DNA of 64,000 bases, from contig NZ_CP019511.1 of assembly GCF_002002925.1 (NCBI RefSeq), positions 1,116,001 through 1,180,000 of the forward strand, written 5' to 3'. The position numbers and the translations under genes are program-made. Shown here piece after piece: positions 8,689-16,817 of the stretch; the stretch's first letter is position 1; every line of letters begins with the position of its first letter. The stretch comes from Sphingomonas sp. LM7. Lineage in GTDB: Bacteria > Pseudomonadota > Alphaproteobacteria > Sphingomonadales > Sphingomonadaceae. The notes below the pieces were generated by a model. It had not been told where the DNA came from. It saw nothing but the letters and a program-made list of their open reading frames with translations, and made no database searches.

Positions 8689-10095
8689 ATGGTAGCTCCC
8701 CGCCGCCGCCTGTTCGAAGGCTTCCGCCTGCGCGACCTCCGCCGCCGCCTCGGCCTCAGCCAGGCGGCGATGGCCGCGCGGCTCGGCATTTCGGTGCCCT
8801 ATCTCTCGCAGATCGAGAATAACGGCCGCCCGATCACCGACATCGTCCTCGTCGCGCTGGCCCGCGAATTCCCGATGGAGGCCGCCGATATCGGCGCCGA
8901 GGCCGAGACTTCCACCCTGCTCCGCACCATCGACGCCGCCACCGACACCAGCATCCCCGCACACTCGCTGGGCGAGGCGGACGTCCGCCGCGGACTCGAA
9001 CAGCAGCCATTGCTAGCCCGCCGCCTCGTCGCGGTGCACGAGGCATGGCGGCGCAGCCAGGAACAGCTCCGCGTCCTAGACGACCGTTTCGACACCGGAT
9101 CGAGCGACGCCGCGCCGCTTCCATGGGAAGAAGTGCGCGACTGGTTCCAGGCCGAAGGCAATTACATCGACGCGATCGACCGCTCGGGCGAAGCGCTCGC
9201 CGAGGCGCTCGACGAGGGCCCCATCACCCAGGCTCTCGAAGACCGCCTGCGCCGCTGGCACGGCGTCCGCGTGACCGGCGAGGATGCAGACGGCAGCCAG
9301 CTCAGCCGCTTCGACGAGGGCAGCCGCACGCTCGCACTCAATTCCGGCCTGCCCCCCGAGAGCCGCGCCTTCCTGCTCGCCCACCGGCTGGTCCGCTACG
9401 AATTCGCCAACGAGATGCGCCATGTCGTCGCCGAAGCTGGACTTGCCAGCCAGGCGTCACGCGAGCTGCTCAGTGTCGGCCTCGCCAACTATGCCGCCGG
9501 CGCGCTGCTGATGCCCTATACCGCATTCCGCGCCCGCGCCCGTGAAGTCCGCCACGACATCGATCGCCTGCGCCAACGCTTCGGCGTCAGCTTCGAACAG
9601 GCCTGCCACCGCCTCTCGACGCTCCAGCGCCCGGGCGCCGCAGGTCTGCCCTTCTTCTTCTGCCGGGTCGACATGGCGGGCAACATCACCAAGCGCCACT
9701 CGGCGACGCGGCTCCAGTTCGCGGCGCTGGGCGGTGCCTGTCCGCTGTGGGTGGTGCACGAAGCGGTGGCGATCCCCGATCGCATCCTCGTGCAATTGGC
9801 CGAGATGCCCGACGGCACCCGCTACGTCTCGATGGCCAAAGGGCTGGTCAAGCCATCGGGCAGCTATGCCCGTCCCGCCCGCCGCTACGCGGTGGCGCTG
9901 GGCTGCGAGGAGGCCCACGCCGCCGACTTCGTATATGCCGACGATCTGCGGTTAGGCGGCCTTGCTACCCCAATCGGTGCAAGCTGTCGCATCTGCCCGC
10001 GCACCGACTGCGACCAACGCGCCTTCCCGCCGGCCGGCTCGGTCATCGAGATCGACGCCGACCGGCGCAGCGTCGTGCCCTACGCCTTCCGCTAG
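8689..10095 (+). CDS. pccR: XRE-family short-chain fatty acyl-CoA regulator (PccR/ScfR-like)
   Basis: A 468-residue regulator. Residues ~10-65 form an XRE helix-turn-helix (LRDLRRRLGLSQAAMAARLG...). The middle resembles the IrrE-type peptidase domain, but its usual HEXXH is absent (LAHRLVRYEFANEM). The C-terminus carries the DUF2083 signature with a cysteine pair motif CRICPRTDCDQRAFPP. This architecture defines the ScfR family, which controls propionyl-CoA and related acyl-CoA pathways, and the gene is divergent from pccB. The start shown is the first ATG next to the HTH; its purine-rich sequence abuts the ATG with almost no spacer, so initiation may be weak or use a neighbouring codon. The gene symbol is by analogy to Rhodobacter. 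Confidence 0.85.
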   Translation: MVAPRRRLFEGFRLRDLRRRLGLSQAAMAARLGISVPYLSQIENNGRPITDIVLVALAREFPMEAADIGAEAETSTLLRTIDAATDTSIPAHSLGEADVRRGLEQQPLLARRLVAVHEAWRRSQEQLRVLDDRFDTGSSDAAPLPWEEVRDWFQAEGNYIDAIDRSGEALAEALDEGPITQALEDRLRRWHGVRVTGEDADGSQLSRFDEGSRTLALNSGLPPESRAFLLAHRLVRYEFANEMRHVVAEAGLASQASRELLSVGLANYAAGALLMPYTAFRARAREVRHDIDRLRQRFGVSFEQACHRLSTLQRPGAAGLPFFFCRVDMAGNITKRHSATRLQFAALGGACPLWVVHEAVAIPDRILVQLAEMPDGTRYVSMAKGLVKPSGSYARPARRYAVALGCEEAHAADFVYADDLRLGGLATPIGASCRICPRTDCDQRAFPPAGSVIEIDADRRSVVPYAFR

Positions 10096-10111
10096 ACGGG
10101 GAAGTTGCCTC

Positions 10112-10192
10112 TCCCCGTTCGCGCTGAGATTGTCGAAACGCAATCTCCGCTGCGCAAAACCTGCCCTTCGACAGGCTCGGGGCGAACGGGAG
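10112..10192. repeat. Dispersed inverted repeat (family C)
   Basis: Arms CCCGTTCGCGCTGAGATTGTCGAA and TTCGACAGGCTCGGGGCGAACGGG can pair across a central spacer. It lies between the convergent pccR-like and small charged genes and touches the stop codon of the latter. A second copy is at 36676-36752. It may also serve as a transcription stop between convergent genes. Confidence 0.7.
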
Positions 10193-10193
10193 A

Positions 10194-10415
10194 CTAGTCC
10201 CGCTTGTCCTCCGGCGCCTCCGCTGCCCCGGAGCGAGTCGCGACATGCCCGCCAAGCGCGCTTTCCTGCTCGCGGTCGGTCGTGCTGGTCACCTCATCCT
10301 CGCGCCCATCGGCGTCGCGGCCGATGACGCTTTCCTCGTCGCGCGGCTCGCGCGGTTCGCGATCGTCAAGGCTGCGCGAGCGGCCCTCGTGCATGCGGCG
10401 GTCATCGGTTGCCAT
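10194..10415 (-). CDS. Small highly charged hypothetical protein
   Basis: A 73-residue protein that is almost entirely hydrophilic (runs of Arg, Asp, Glu; no hydrophobic core), so it is probably intrinsically disordered. The start MATDDRR is preceded by a strong AAAGAGGAG ribosome binding site eight bases away. It is divergent from the aldolase-family gene. I recognise no family; such small disordered proteins are often stress proteins, but no EcfG-type promoter is visible upstream. Confidence 0.6.
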   Translation of the reverse strand: MATDDRRMHEGRSRSLDDREPREPRDEESVIGRDADGREDEVTSTTDREQESALGGHVATRSGAAEAPEDKRD

Positions 10416-10515
10416 GATCTGTCTCCTCTTTGCATCAAAACCGCCAAACCGCGTCGCGGTTGCCCGACCGCGCATCTGCGTGGCATATTGCAACCAAAGT
10501 ATAAGGAGAGGATCG

Positions 10516-11289
10516 ATGGCCACTGCGCTCCAGCCAGACGCCGGCAACCCCCTGGGCATCACTGCGCCTGAATGGGAGGCGCGCCAGCAGCTCGCCGCCT
10601 GCTACCGCGTGTTCGATCACCTCGGCTGGTCCGAGATGATCTACAACCACATCACGCTGAAAGTGCCGGGCGAGGAAGGCGCATTCCTGATCAATCCGTT
10701 CGGGCTGCACTTCAGCGAAGTGAAGGCGTCGAATCTCGTCAAGATCGACATCGATGGCAACAAGCTCGATGGCTCGCCCTATCCGGTCAACCGCGCCGGC
10801 TTCGTTCAGCATGCGCTGTTCCATCGGCATCTGCCCGACGCGCATTGCATCGCCCACACCCACACCACCGCCGGCATGGCAGTGAGCAGCGTCGAAGGCG
10901 GCCTGCGCCCCACCAACTTCTATGCCTGCAACTTCGCCGGCCAGATCGCCTATCACGATTTCGAAGGCGTCACGGTGCGCGACGAGGAAGGCCAGCGCCT
11001 GCTCGCCAATCTCGGCGACAAGCGCGTGATGCTGCTCAAGAACCACGGCATCCTGGTAATGGGCCGCACCTTGCCCGAGGCGTTCATCAAGCACTGGTCG
11101 CTCCAGCGCGCCTGCGAGATCCAGATCGCCACGGCAAGCATGGGCACGCCGCTGATCGTCGACGACGCCGTGGTCGCGGTCCACCAGCGCGACCTTCACA
11201 TGGCCCAGGTGCCCGGCGGCCCCGGCGCGGCGGACTTCGCCGCGATGGTGCGGCTGGTCGATCGCATCGATCGAAGCTGGCGCGAATGA
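10516..11289 (+). CDS. Class II aldolase/adducin-family protein
   Basis: A 257-residue protein with the class II aldolase fold. Zinc-ligand histidines are visible in CIAHTHTTAGMAV (H-x-H, near residues 118-120) and a third in LKNHGILVMGRT. This branch (no obvious sugar-phosphate specificity) is common in proteobacteria and poorly characterised; it may act as an aldolase or epimerase on an unknown small substrate. An AGGAG site lies upstream of the chosen ATG. It stands alone, 49 bases before rppH. Confidence 0.85.
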   Translation: MATALQPDAGNPLGITAPEWEARQQLAACYRVFDHLGWSEMIYNHITLKVPGEEGAFLINPFGLHFSEVKASNLVKIDIDGNKLDGSPYPVNRAGFVQHALFHRHLPDAHCIAHTHTTAGMAVSSVEGGLRPTNFYACNFAGQIAYHDFEGVTVRDEEGQRLLANLGDKRVMLLKNHGILVMGRTLPEAFIKHWSLQRACEIQIATASMGTPLIVDDAVVAVHQRDLHMAQVPGGPGAADFAAMVRLVDRIDRSWRE

Positions 11290-11338
11290 GCGTCCTTTCT
11301 GCGTGGCGCGAACGATCCGATCTGATAGTCGCGCCGGC

Positions 11339-11833
11339 ATGACCGATATCACCAGCCTTCCCTACCGCCCCTGCGCCGGCGTGATGCTGATCAACCGCGA
11401 CGGCCAGGTGTTCGTCGGCCAGCGTCTCGATTCGACGCTCGAGGCCTGGCAGATGCCGCAGGGCGGGATCGATCCGGGCGAGGATCCGCTCGACGCCGCC
11501 TATCGAGAGCTGTGGGAGGAAACCGGGGTTTCGCGCGAGCATGTCGAGCTGGTCGCCGCAGCGCCCGAGGAACTCAGCTACGACTTGCCCGACGACCTGA
11601 TCGGCAAGGTCTGGAAGGGCAAATGGCGCGGGCAGCGGCAGCGCTGGTTCCTGTTCCGCTTCCTTGGCGACGACACGCACATCAACATCGCCACTGCCGA
11701 ACCCGAGTTCCGCGCGTGGCGCTGGGCCGAACCCGCCGAGCTTCCCGACGTGATCGTACCTTTCAAACGCGACCTCTATCGCCAGATTCTCGACGCCTTC
11801 GCAGCCGAGCTCGGATCGGTTCGTCGGGCGTAA
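11339..11833 (+). CDS. rppH: RNA pyrophosphohydrolase (Nudix)
   Basis: A 164-residue Nudix hydrolase. The Nudix box GGIDPGEDPLDAAYRELWEETGV is complete, with the catalytic REXXEE glutamates. The N-terminal YRPCAGVMLIN and the WQMPQGG segments are typical of RppH, which removes pyrophosphate from 5' ends of mRNA and starts RNase E decay. The C-terminal VVPFKRDLYRQ-like region (VIVPFKRDLY) also matches. Family length is normal. Confidence 0.93.
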   Translation: MTDITSLPYRPCAGVMLINRDGQVFVGQRLDSTLEAWQMPQGGIDPGEDPLDAAYRELWEETGVSREHVELVAAAPEELSYDLPDDLIGKVWKGKWRGQRQRWFLFRFLGDDTHINIATAEPEFRAWRWAEPAELPDVIVPFKRDLYRQILDAFAAELGSVRRA

Positions 11834-11894
11834 CGATCGGCCCGTCGCGCACTGCCCTTTTGGTGCCCTATTAATATGACTAGAGCGTGTGGCT

Positions 11895-12788
11895 ATGCGC
11901 GCCCTGCTCCTCGCCCTGCCGCTGCTGCTGGCCAACACTGCAGCCGAAGATCCCGTCATTCCCGCGACGATCAAGTCGATGCTCGATGCCGCGATGGAAT
12001 CCGGCAGCGAGGGTGATGTCTCGGTAATCGTCAAATATGCCAGGACCGCCGATCCGGCCAGCGCCGACCTCGTCGTCAAGAAGGCGGCCGACTGGCGTAA
12101 TGAGCGCCTCGCCAAGGCCAATCGCCGAATCCGCGAAGCTGATTTCTTCGATCTGGTGAAGGGCCGCGCCGAACTGGGCGGCTATGTCAGCACCGGCAAC
12201 ACGCGCAATATTGGGCTCACCGCCTCGGTCGAAGTCAAGCGAGAGGCACTCGAATGGCGGCACAAGATGCGTCTTCAGGCCGATTATCAGGAGAGCCTCG
12301 GCATCGTCACGCGCGAGCGCTATCTCGCCGCCTACGAGCCAAACTGGAAGTTCGACGACCGCGCCTATCTTTACAGCGCCGCGCAGTATGAAAGCGATCG
12401 CTTCTCGGGCTTCTACGACCGCGTCTCGGTATCGAGCGGCACCGGCTACAGCGCGATCAAGTCGCCCAAGGTCAAGCTCGACGTCGAATTGGGGCCGGCA
12501 TACCGCCTGACCCGCTTCATCGACGACAAGACCGAGAGCAATCTCGCTGCGCGCGGCAGCATGGATTTCGGCTGGAAACTGTCGCGCAGCATCTCGGTGA
12601 CGCAGAATGCCTCGGCGTATCTGCAGGACGCCAACAGCACCGTGTCGAGCCGCTCCGCGCTGCTCGCCAAGCTGTTCGGACCGCTTTCGGCGCAATTCTC
12701 GTACACGCTGCAGTACGAAAGCACCCCGCCGATCGGCCGCCAGACCACCGACACCACCAGCCGCGCCGCGTTAGTAGTCGACTTCTGA
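11895..12788 (+). CDS. DUF481 outer-membrane protein
   Basis: A 297-residue exported protein. The N-terminal hydrophobic stretch (ALLLALPLLLANTAA) is a signal peptide. From about residue 90 the alternating aromatic and polar pattern (ELGGYVSTGNTRNIGLTASVEV..., ending in ALVVDF with a C-terminal Phe) is typical of a small beta-barrel of the DUF481/YdiY family. An ATG is used here; a GTG two codons upstream is also possible. It probably sits in the outer membrane; its role is unknown. A hairpin repeat follows the stop codon. Confidence 0.82.
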   Translation: MRALLLALPLLLANTAAEDPVIPATIKSMLDAAMESGSEGDVSVIVKYARTADPASADLVVKKAADWRNERLAKANRRIREADFFDLVKGRAELGGYVSTGNTRNIGLTASVEVKREALEWRHKMRLQADYQESLGIVTRERYLAAYEPNWKFDDRAYLYSAAQYESDRFSGFYDRVSVSSGTGYSAIKSPKVKLDVELGPAYRLTRFIDDKTESNLAARGSMDFGWKLSRSISVTQNASAYLQDANSTVSSRSALLAKLFGPLSAQFSYTLQYESTPPIGRQTTDTTSRAALVVDF

Positions 12789-12795
12789 CGTTTAA

Positions 12796-12845
12796 TCCTC
12801 CCTCGCGAAGCGGGGGAGGTGGCATGCGCAGCATGACGGAGGGGG
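12796..12845. repeat. Dispersed hairpin repeat (family B)
   Basis: CCTCCCTCGC-GAA-GCGGGGGAGG forms a 10-bp stem with one wobble and a three-base loop, followed by GTGGCATGCGCAGCATGACGGAGGGGG as in the copy at 8573-8688. Further partial matches (CCCCCTCCTCGCCCTCCCC) extend to about 12908. It lies directly after the DUF481 gene and could act as its terminator. Confidence 0.65.
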
Positions 12846-12994
12846 CGCCTCCGCGTGCGATACGCTGGTGAAATGCCCCCTCCTCGCCCTCCCCGACTTC
12901 ACGGGGGCGAATTTGGCGCCGCCATGCCTCGATTGCATGAGGCCACAGCGTTCGCCGGGATGACGGGCACGGTATTTCGCGCTACCAGCCGCGG

Positions 12995-14203
12995 ATGGGC
13001 GGGCTTTCCAGCATCGAACAGGCAGCGATCGAGCGAGTGGCGGAAGCGCCGATGCTCGCGCGGACCGAGGCGTGGGTCGCGATCAACAGCGGCACGCGCA
13101 ACCTCGCCGGGCTCGCCACGATCGCCGACTCTCTCGCCGACGCCTTTTCGGTGCTGCCTGGGCATCTGGCGCTGGTCGATCCCGCCCCGGTCGAGAACGT
13201 CACCACCGACGGGCACGTCGAGGCGATCGGCCATGGCCGGCACTTCCATCTTGCGGTTCGGCCCGAGGCGCCGGTGCAGATGCTGTTCACCGGCCACATG
13301 GACACCGTGTTTCCCGCCGATCACCCCTTCCAGACCGGCCGCTGGCTGGACGACGGCCGGCTCAACGCACCGGGCGCAGCCGACATGAAGGGCGGGCTGG
13401 CGCTGATGCTCGCCGCGCTGGAGGCATTCGAGGCGAGCCCGCTCGCCGGCCGGCTCGGCTACGAGGTCGTCATCAATTCGGACGAGGAGACCGGCTCGTT
13501 CGCATCGCGCGGGCTGATCGAAGCCGCCGCGCGCGGCAAGGTCGCAGCACTCACCTATGAGCCCGCGCTGCCCGACGGCACGCTCGCCGGCGCGCGGGGC
13601 GGCACCGGCAATTTCTCGCTCGTCGTTCATGGCCGCAGCGCGCATGCCGGCCGCAATCCCGAGGAAGGGCGCAACGCCCTGGTCGCCGCCGCCGCGCTGG
13701 CAGTGCGGCTCGCCGACGCAAAGGCGCCCGGGCTGGCAGTCAACCCCGCCCGGATCGACGGCGGAGGCCCCAACAACGTGGTTCCCGACCTTGCCATCCT
13801 GCGGGTCAATTTCCGCCCGCGCGACGAGTGGAGCATCGCCCTCGCCAAGGCGGCGATCGAGCGTGCCGCGAGTGACGTCATGGCGTCGCACGACGTCCGC
13901 ATCGAAGTACATGGCAGCTTCAATCGCCCGCCAAAGCCAGTCGATCCCGGCGCGGAAAAGCTGTTCGGGCTGGTCCGCGAAGTCGGGGCCGATCTCGGTA
14001 TCGCCGTGGCCTGGAAGGATACCGGCGGCGTGTGCGACGGCAACAACATCGCCGCATGCGGCGTGCCGGTGGTCGATACGATGGGCGCCCGCGGCGGCGC
14101 GATACACTCAACGGAGGAATTTCTGATCCCCGAAAGCCTGCCCGAGCGCGCCGCATTGTCGGCGCTGACCATCCTGCGTATCGCCGAACGAGGCCAGCTA
14201 TGA
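12995..14203 (+). CDS. M20-family metallopeptidase/deacylase, possible succinylglutamate desuccinylase substitute
   Basis: A 402-residue M20 hydrolase with the two-metal site: FTGHMDTVF (His and catalytic Asp), GAADMKGG (bridging Asp), NSDEETGS (general-base Glu pair), a dimerisation domain with SAHAGRNPEEGRNA, and GAIHSTEEF near the C-terminus. It resembles glutamate carboxypeptidase-type enzymes that cleave N-acyl glutamate. It overlaps astA by ATGA, and the AST pathway ends with N-succinylglutamate, so it may replace AstE. That role is an inference from context; no classical astE is visible. Confidence 0.85.
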   Translation: MGGLSSIEQAAIERVAEAPMLARTEAWVAINSGTRNLAGLATIADSLADAFSVLPGHLALVDPAPVENVTTDGHVEAIGHGRHFHLAVRPEAPVQMLFTGHMDTVFPADHPFQTGRWLDDGRLNAPGAADMKGGLALMLAALEAFEASPLAGRLGYEVVINSDEETGSFASRGLIEAAARGKVAALTYEPALPDGTLAGARGGTGNFSLVVHGRSAHAGRNPEEGRNALVAAAALAVRLADAKAPGLAVNPARIDGGGPNNVVPDLAILRVNFRPRDEWSIALAKAAIERAASDVMASHDVRIEVHGSFNRPPKPVDPGAEKLFGLVREVGADLGIAVAWKDTGGVCDGNNIAACGVPVVDTMGARGGAIHSTEEFLIPESLPERAALSALTILRIAERGQL

Positions 14204-15210
14204 CCTTCCGCATCCGCGCCGCCCGCGACGAGGATCTCCAGCCGCTCTACGAAATGGCCAAGCTCACCGGCGGCGGCTTCACCAATCTGCCGCCCGAAAA
14301 GGACGCGCTGCGCGCCAAGCTGGTCCGCAGCCACGCTGCCTTCGCGCGCGACGAGGACGGATTGTTCGACGATCTGTTCTTGCTGGTGCTGGAAAATAGC
14401 GAAACCGGCGAAGTTCGCGGCACCTGCCAGATCTTTACCCATGTCGGCCAGCACTGGCCATTCTACAGCTACCGCATGGGCACGGTGACCAAGCACAGCC
14501 AGGAACTCAATCGGACTTTTCGCGCCGAGATCCTGAGCTTGGTCAACGATCTTGAGGGCTCGAGCGAAGTCGGCGGACTGTTCCTCCATCCCGGCGAACG
14601 CGCCGGTGGCCTGGGCATGCTGCTCGCCCGCAGCCGCTATCTGTTCATCGCCAGGCACCGCGCGCGCTTTGCCGAACGCGTCCTCGCCGAATTGCGTGGG
14701 GTGATCGACGAGGCCGGCGGCTCGCCCTTCTGGGACGGTGTCGCCGGCCGCTTCTTCGGGATGAACTTCCAGGCAGCAGACGAATTCAACGCCACCCATG
14801 GCAACCAGTTCATCGCCGATCTGATGCCCAAGCACCCGATCTACACTGCGATGCTCCAGGAGAGCGCCCGCTCGGTGATCGGCCTGCCCCATCCCTCGGG
14901 CCGCGCTGCGATGCGGATGCTCGAGAACGAAGGCTTCGCGTTCGAGAATTACATCGACATCTTCGACGGCGGCCCGACGATGACTGCGCGCACCGACCTG
15001 GTCCGCACCGTCCGCGAGGCGAAGTCCGCGACGGTGACCGGCGTCGACGGCAGCGGCGAACCCGCGATGCTCGCCACCGGGCGGCTGGCGAACTTCCAGG
15101 TCTGCTTCGGCACGGTAACGACATCGGACGCAGGCGTGGCGATCGACTCCGGCGCCGCGGCGATCCTCGGCGTATCGGCCGGCGACGAGGTCCTGCATGT
15201 CGCGCGGTGA
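14200..15210 (+). CDS. astA: Arginine N-succinyltransferase
   Basis: A 336-residue enzyme of the AstA/AruF family, a GNAT-related fold, which transfers succinyl from succinyl-CoA to arginine as the first step of the ammonia-producing AST pathway. Characteristic segments include LTGGGFTNLPP, EVGGLFLHPGERAGGLGMLLARSRYLF and SPFWDGVAGRFFGMNF. The start overlaps the M20 gene stop (ATGA) and the stop overlaps astB (GTGA), so the three genes form a tightly coupled operon. astC and astD are not in the window. Confidence 0.95.
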   Translation: MTFRIRAARDEDLQPLYEMAKLTGGGFTNLPPEKDALRAKLVRSHAAFARDEDGLFDDLFLLVLENSETGEVRGTCQIFTHVGQHWPFYSYRMGTVTKHSQELNRTFRAEILSLVNDLEGSSEVGGLFLHPGERAGGLGMLLARSRYLFIARHRARFAERVLAELRGVIDEAGGSPFWDGVAGRFFGMNFQAADEFNATHGNQFIADLMPKHPIYTAMLQESARSVIGLPHPSGRAAMRMLENEGFAFENYIDIFDGGPTMTARTDLVRTVREAKSATVTGVDGSGEPAMLATGRLANFQVCFGTVTTSDAGVAIDSGAAAILGVSAGDEVLHVAR

Positions 15211-16469
15211 CATCCATGTTGGTTGAGATCAACTTCGACGGCATCATCGGTCCCAGCCATAATTATGCCGGCCTGAGCCCTGGAAACCTCGCCGCAACCC
15301 GCAACCGCGGCCTTACCGCCCACCCGCGCGCGGCTGCGTTGCAAGGCATCGCCAAGATGCGCACCAACCTGCGCCTCGGGCTGAAGCAGGGCATCCTCCT
15401 GCCCCATGCCCGCCCCGACCATCTCTGGCTGGCCAGTCTCGCCGCGGACTATGCCGCCGCCGCGCCGCATCTGCAGGCGCAGGCGATGTCGGCTTCAGCG
15501 ATGTGGGCGGCCAATGCCGCGACCGTATCGCCCGCGCCCGACACCGCAGACGGCCGCTGCCACCTTACCGTCGCCAATCTCGCGACGATGCCGCATCGCA
15601 GCCACGAATGGCGAGAGACGCTGGCCCAACTCCGCCTCGCCTTCGCGAACCCCGCCTTCGCCGTGCACGAACCCATCCCCGCCCCGTTCGGCGACGAAGG
15701 CGCGGCGAACCATATGCGCCTCTCTGCATCGCATAACGCGCCCGGGGTCGAAATCTTCGTCTACGGGATCAACGGCGGCCCCTTCCCCGCCCGCCAGCAT
15801 GCCGATGCCAGCTACGCAGTCGCCCGCCGCCACGGGCTCGACTCCGCCCGCACGCTCTTCGTCCAGCAATCCGAGGAAGCGATCGCCGCCGGCGCGTTCC
15901 ACAATGATGTCGTTGCCGTCGCCAATGGCCGGGTGCTGTTCGCGCACGAGCACGCCTTCGCCGACAAGGCGCGCTTCTACGACGATCTCCGCGCTGCACT
16001 GCCCGAAGTCGAGATCGTCGAAGTGCCTGCCGCCCAGGTCAGCCTGGCCGAGGCGATTTCCTCCTATCTGTTCAACGCCCAGCTGGTCACCCTACCCTCG
16101 GGCGAGACCGCACTGATCGTCCCCGAAGAAGCCCGCGAGACCCCGAGCGTATGGGCGTGGCTCGAGGCGCATATCGCGGGCAACGGCCCGATCCGCCGAG
16201 TCGAAGTGGTCGATGTCCGCCAGTCGATGGCCAATGGCGGCGGTCCCGCGTGCCTGAGGCTGCGCGTCGTCGCCGATCCAGCCACGATCGATCCCCGCTT
16301 CCTCGTCGATGAAGCCAGGCTCGACCGGATCGCGTCGGTGATCGAAACACATTGGCCCGAGGCGATCGACGCCGACAGGATCGGCGATCCGGCGCTGGTC
16401 GCGCAGATCGAGGTTGCCCGCAATGCGCTGTTCGAAGCCCTCGAAACTGTCGAGTTAATTTACAGGTAA
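15207..16469 (+). CDS. astB: N-succinylarginine dihydrolase
   Basis: A 420-residue enzyme of the amidinotransferase-like fold that hydrolyses N-succinylarginine to succinylornithine, CO2 and ammonia. The N-terminal EINFDGIIGPSHNYAGLSPGN and the C-terminal region with GGGPACLRLRV (active-site Cys) are diagnostic. The GTG overlapping the astA stop is chosen for coupling; an in-frame ATG nine bases downstream would remove only three residues. Last gene of the AST cluster. Confidence 0.95.
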   Translation: MTSMLVEINFDGIIGPSHNYAGLSPGNLAATRNRGLTAHPRAAALQGIAKMRTNLRLGLKQGILLPHARPDHLWLASLAADYAAAAPHLQAQAMSASAMWAANAATVSPAPDTADGRCHLTVANLATMPHRSHEWRETLAQLRLAFANPAFAVHEPIPAPFGDEGAANHMRLSASHNAPGVEIFVYGINGGPFPARQHADASYAVARRHGLDSARTLFVQQSEEAIAAGAFHNDVVAVANGRVLFAHEHAFADKARFYDDLRAALPEVEIVEVPAAQVSLAEAISSYLFNAQLVTLPSGETALIVPEEARETPSVWAWLEAHIAGNGPIRRVEVVDVRQSMANGGGPACLRLRVVADPATIDPRFLVDEARLDRIASVIETHWPEAIDADRIGDPALVAQIEVARNALFEALETVELIYR

Positions 16470-16534
16470 CCATCTTCGCTTTTCCGAAAATGGCGGATTT
16501 GCGCGCTTGGCCCGTGGCTTGCTTAACTTTCGGT

Positions 16535-16747
16535 ATGTTCCAGCGCTTTCGCCGCCTCTTCACGATCAAGACCAAGTTCGAGGCCTATCTCGTCATCTAC
16601 GGCCTCGGCACCGGCGCCGTGGAGCGCGGCATGCACTATCTCGATCGCTTCCCCGGCATGGGTGGCCAGGCCCTGTTCCTGCTCTGCCCGATTGCGGTGT
16701 TCATGGCGGGCGCCAAGATCCTCGACACCTTCGATGTTCCCGAATGA
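16535..16747 (+). CDS. Small membrane protein, unassigned
   Basis: A 70-residue protein, MFQRFRRLFTIKTKFEAYL..., with one clear hydrophobic helix near the C-terminus (QALFLLCPIAVFMAG) and a weaker one before it (LVIYGLGTGAVERG). An upstream ATG at 16490 would add 15 residues. It resembles small conserved hypothetical membrane proteins of sphingomonads, but I cannot name a family. It lies between astB and the pectate lyase gene. Confidence 0.6.
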   Translation: MFQRFRRLFTIKTKFEAYLVIYGLGTGAVERGMHYLDRFPGMGGQALFLLCPIAVFMAGAKILDTFDVPE

Positions 16748-16817
16748 CCCGATAGCGTTGCCACCGGTGTCAGTATTGCTAAGCTCCCGCTGGAAAACAG
16801 AATCGGGGAGCGGATGC

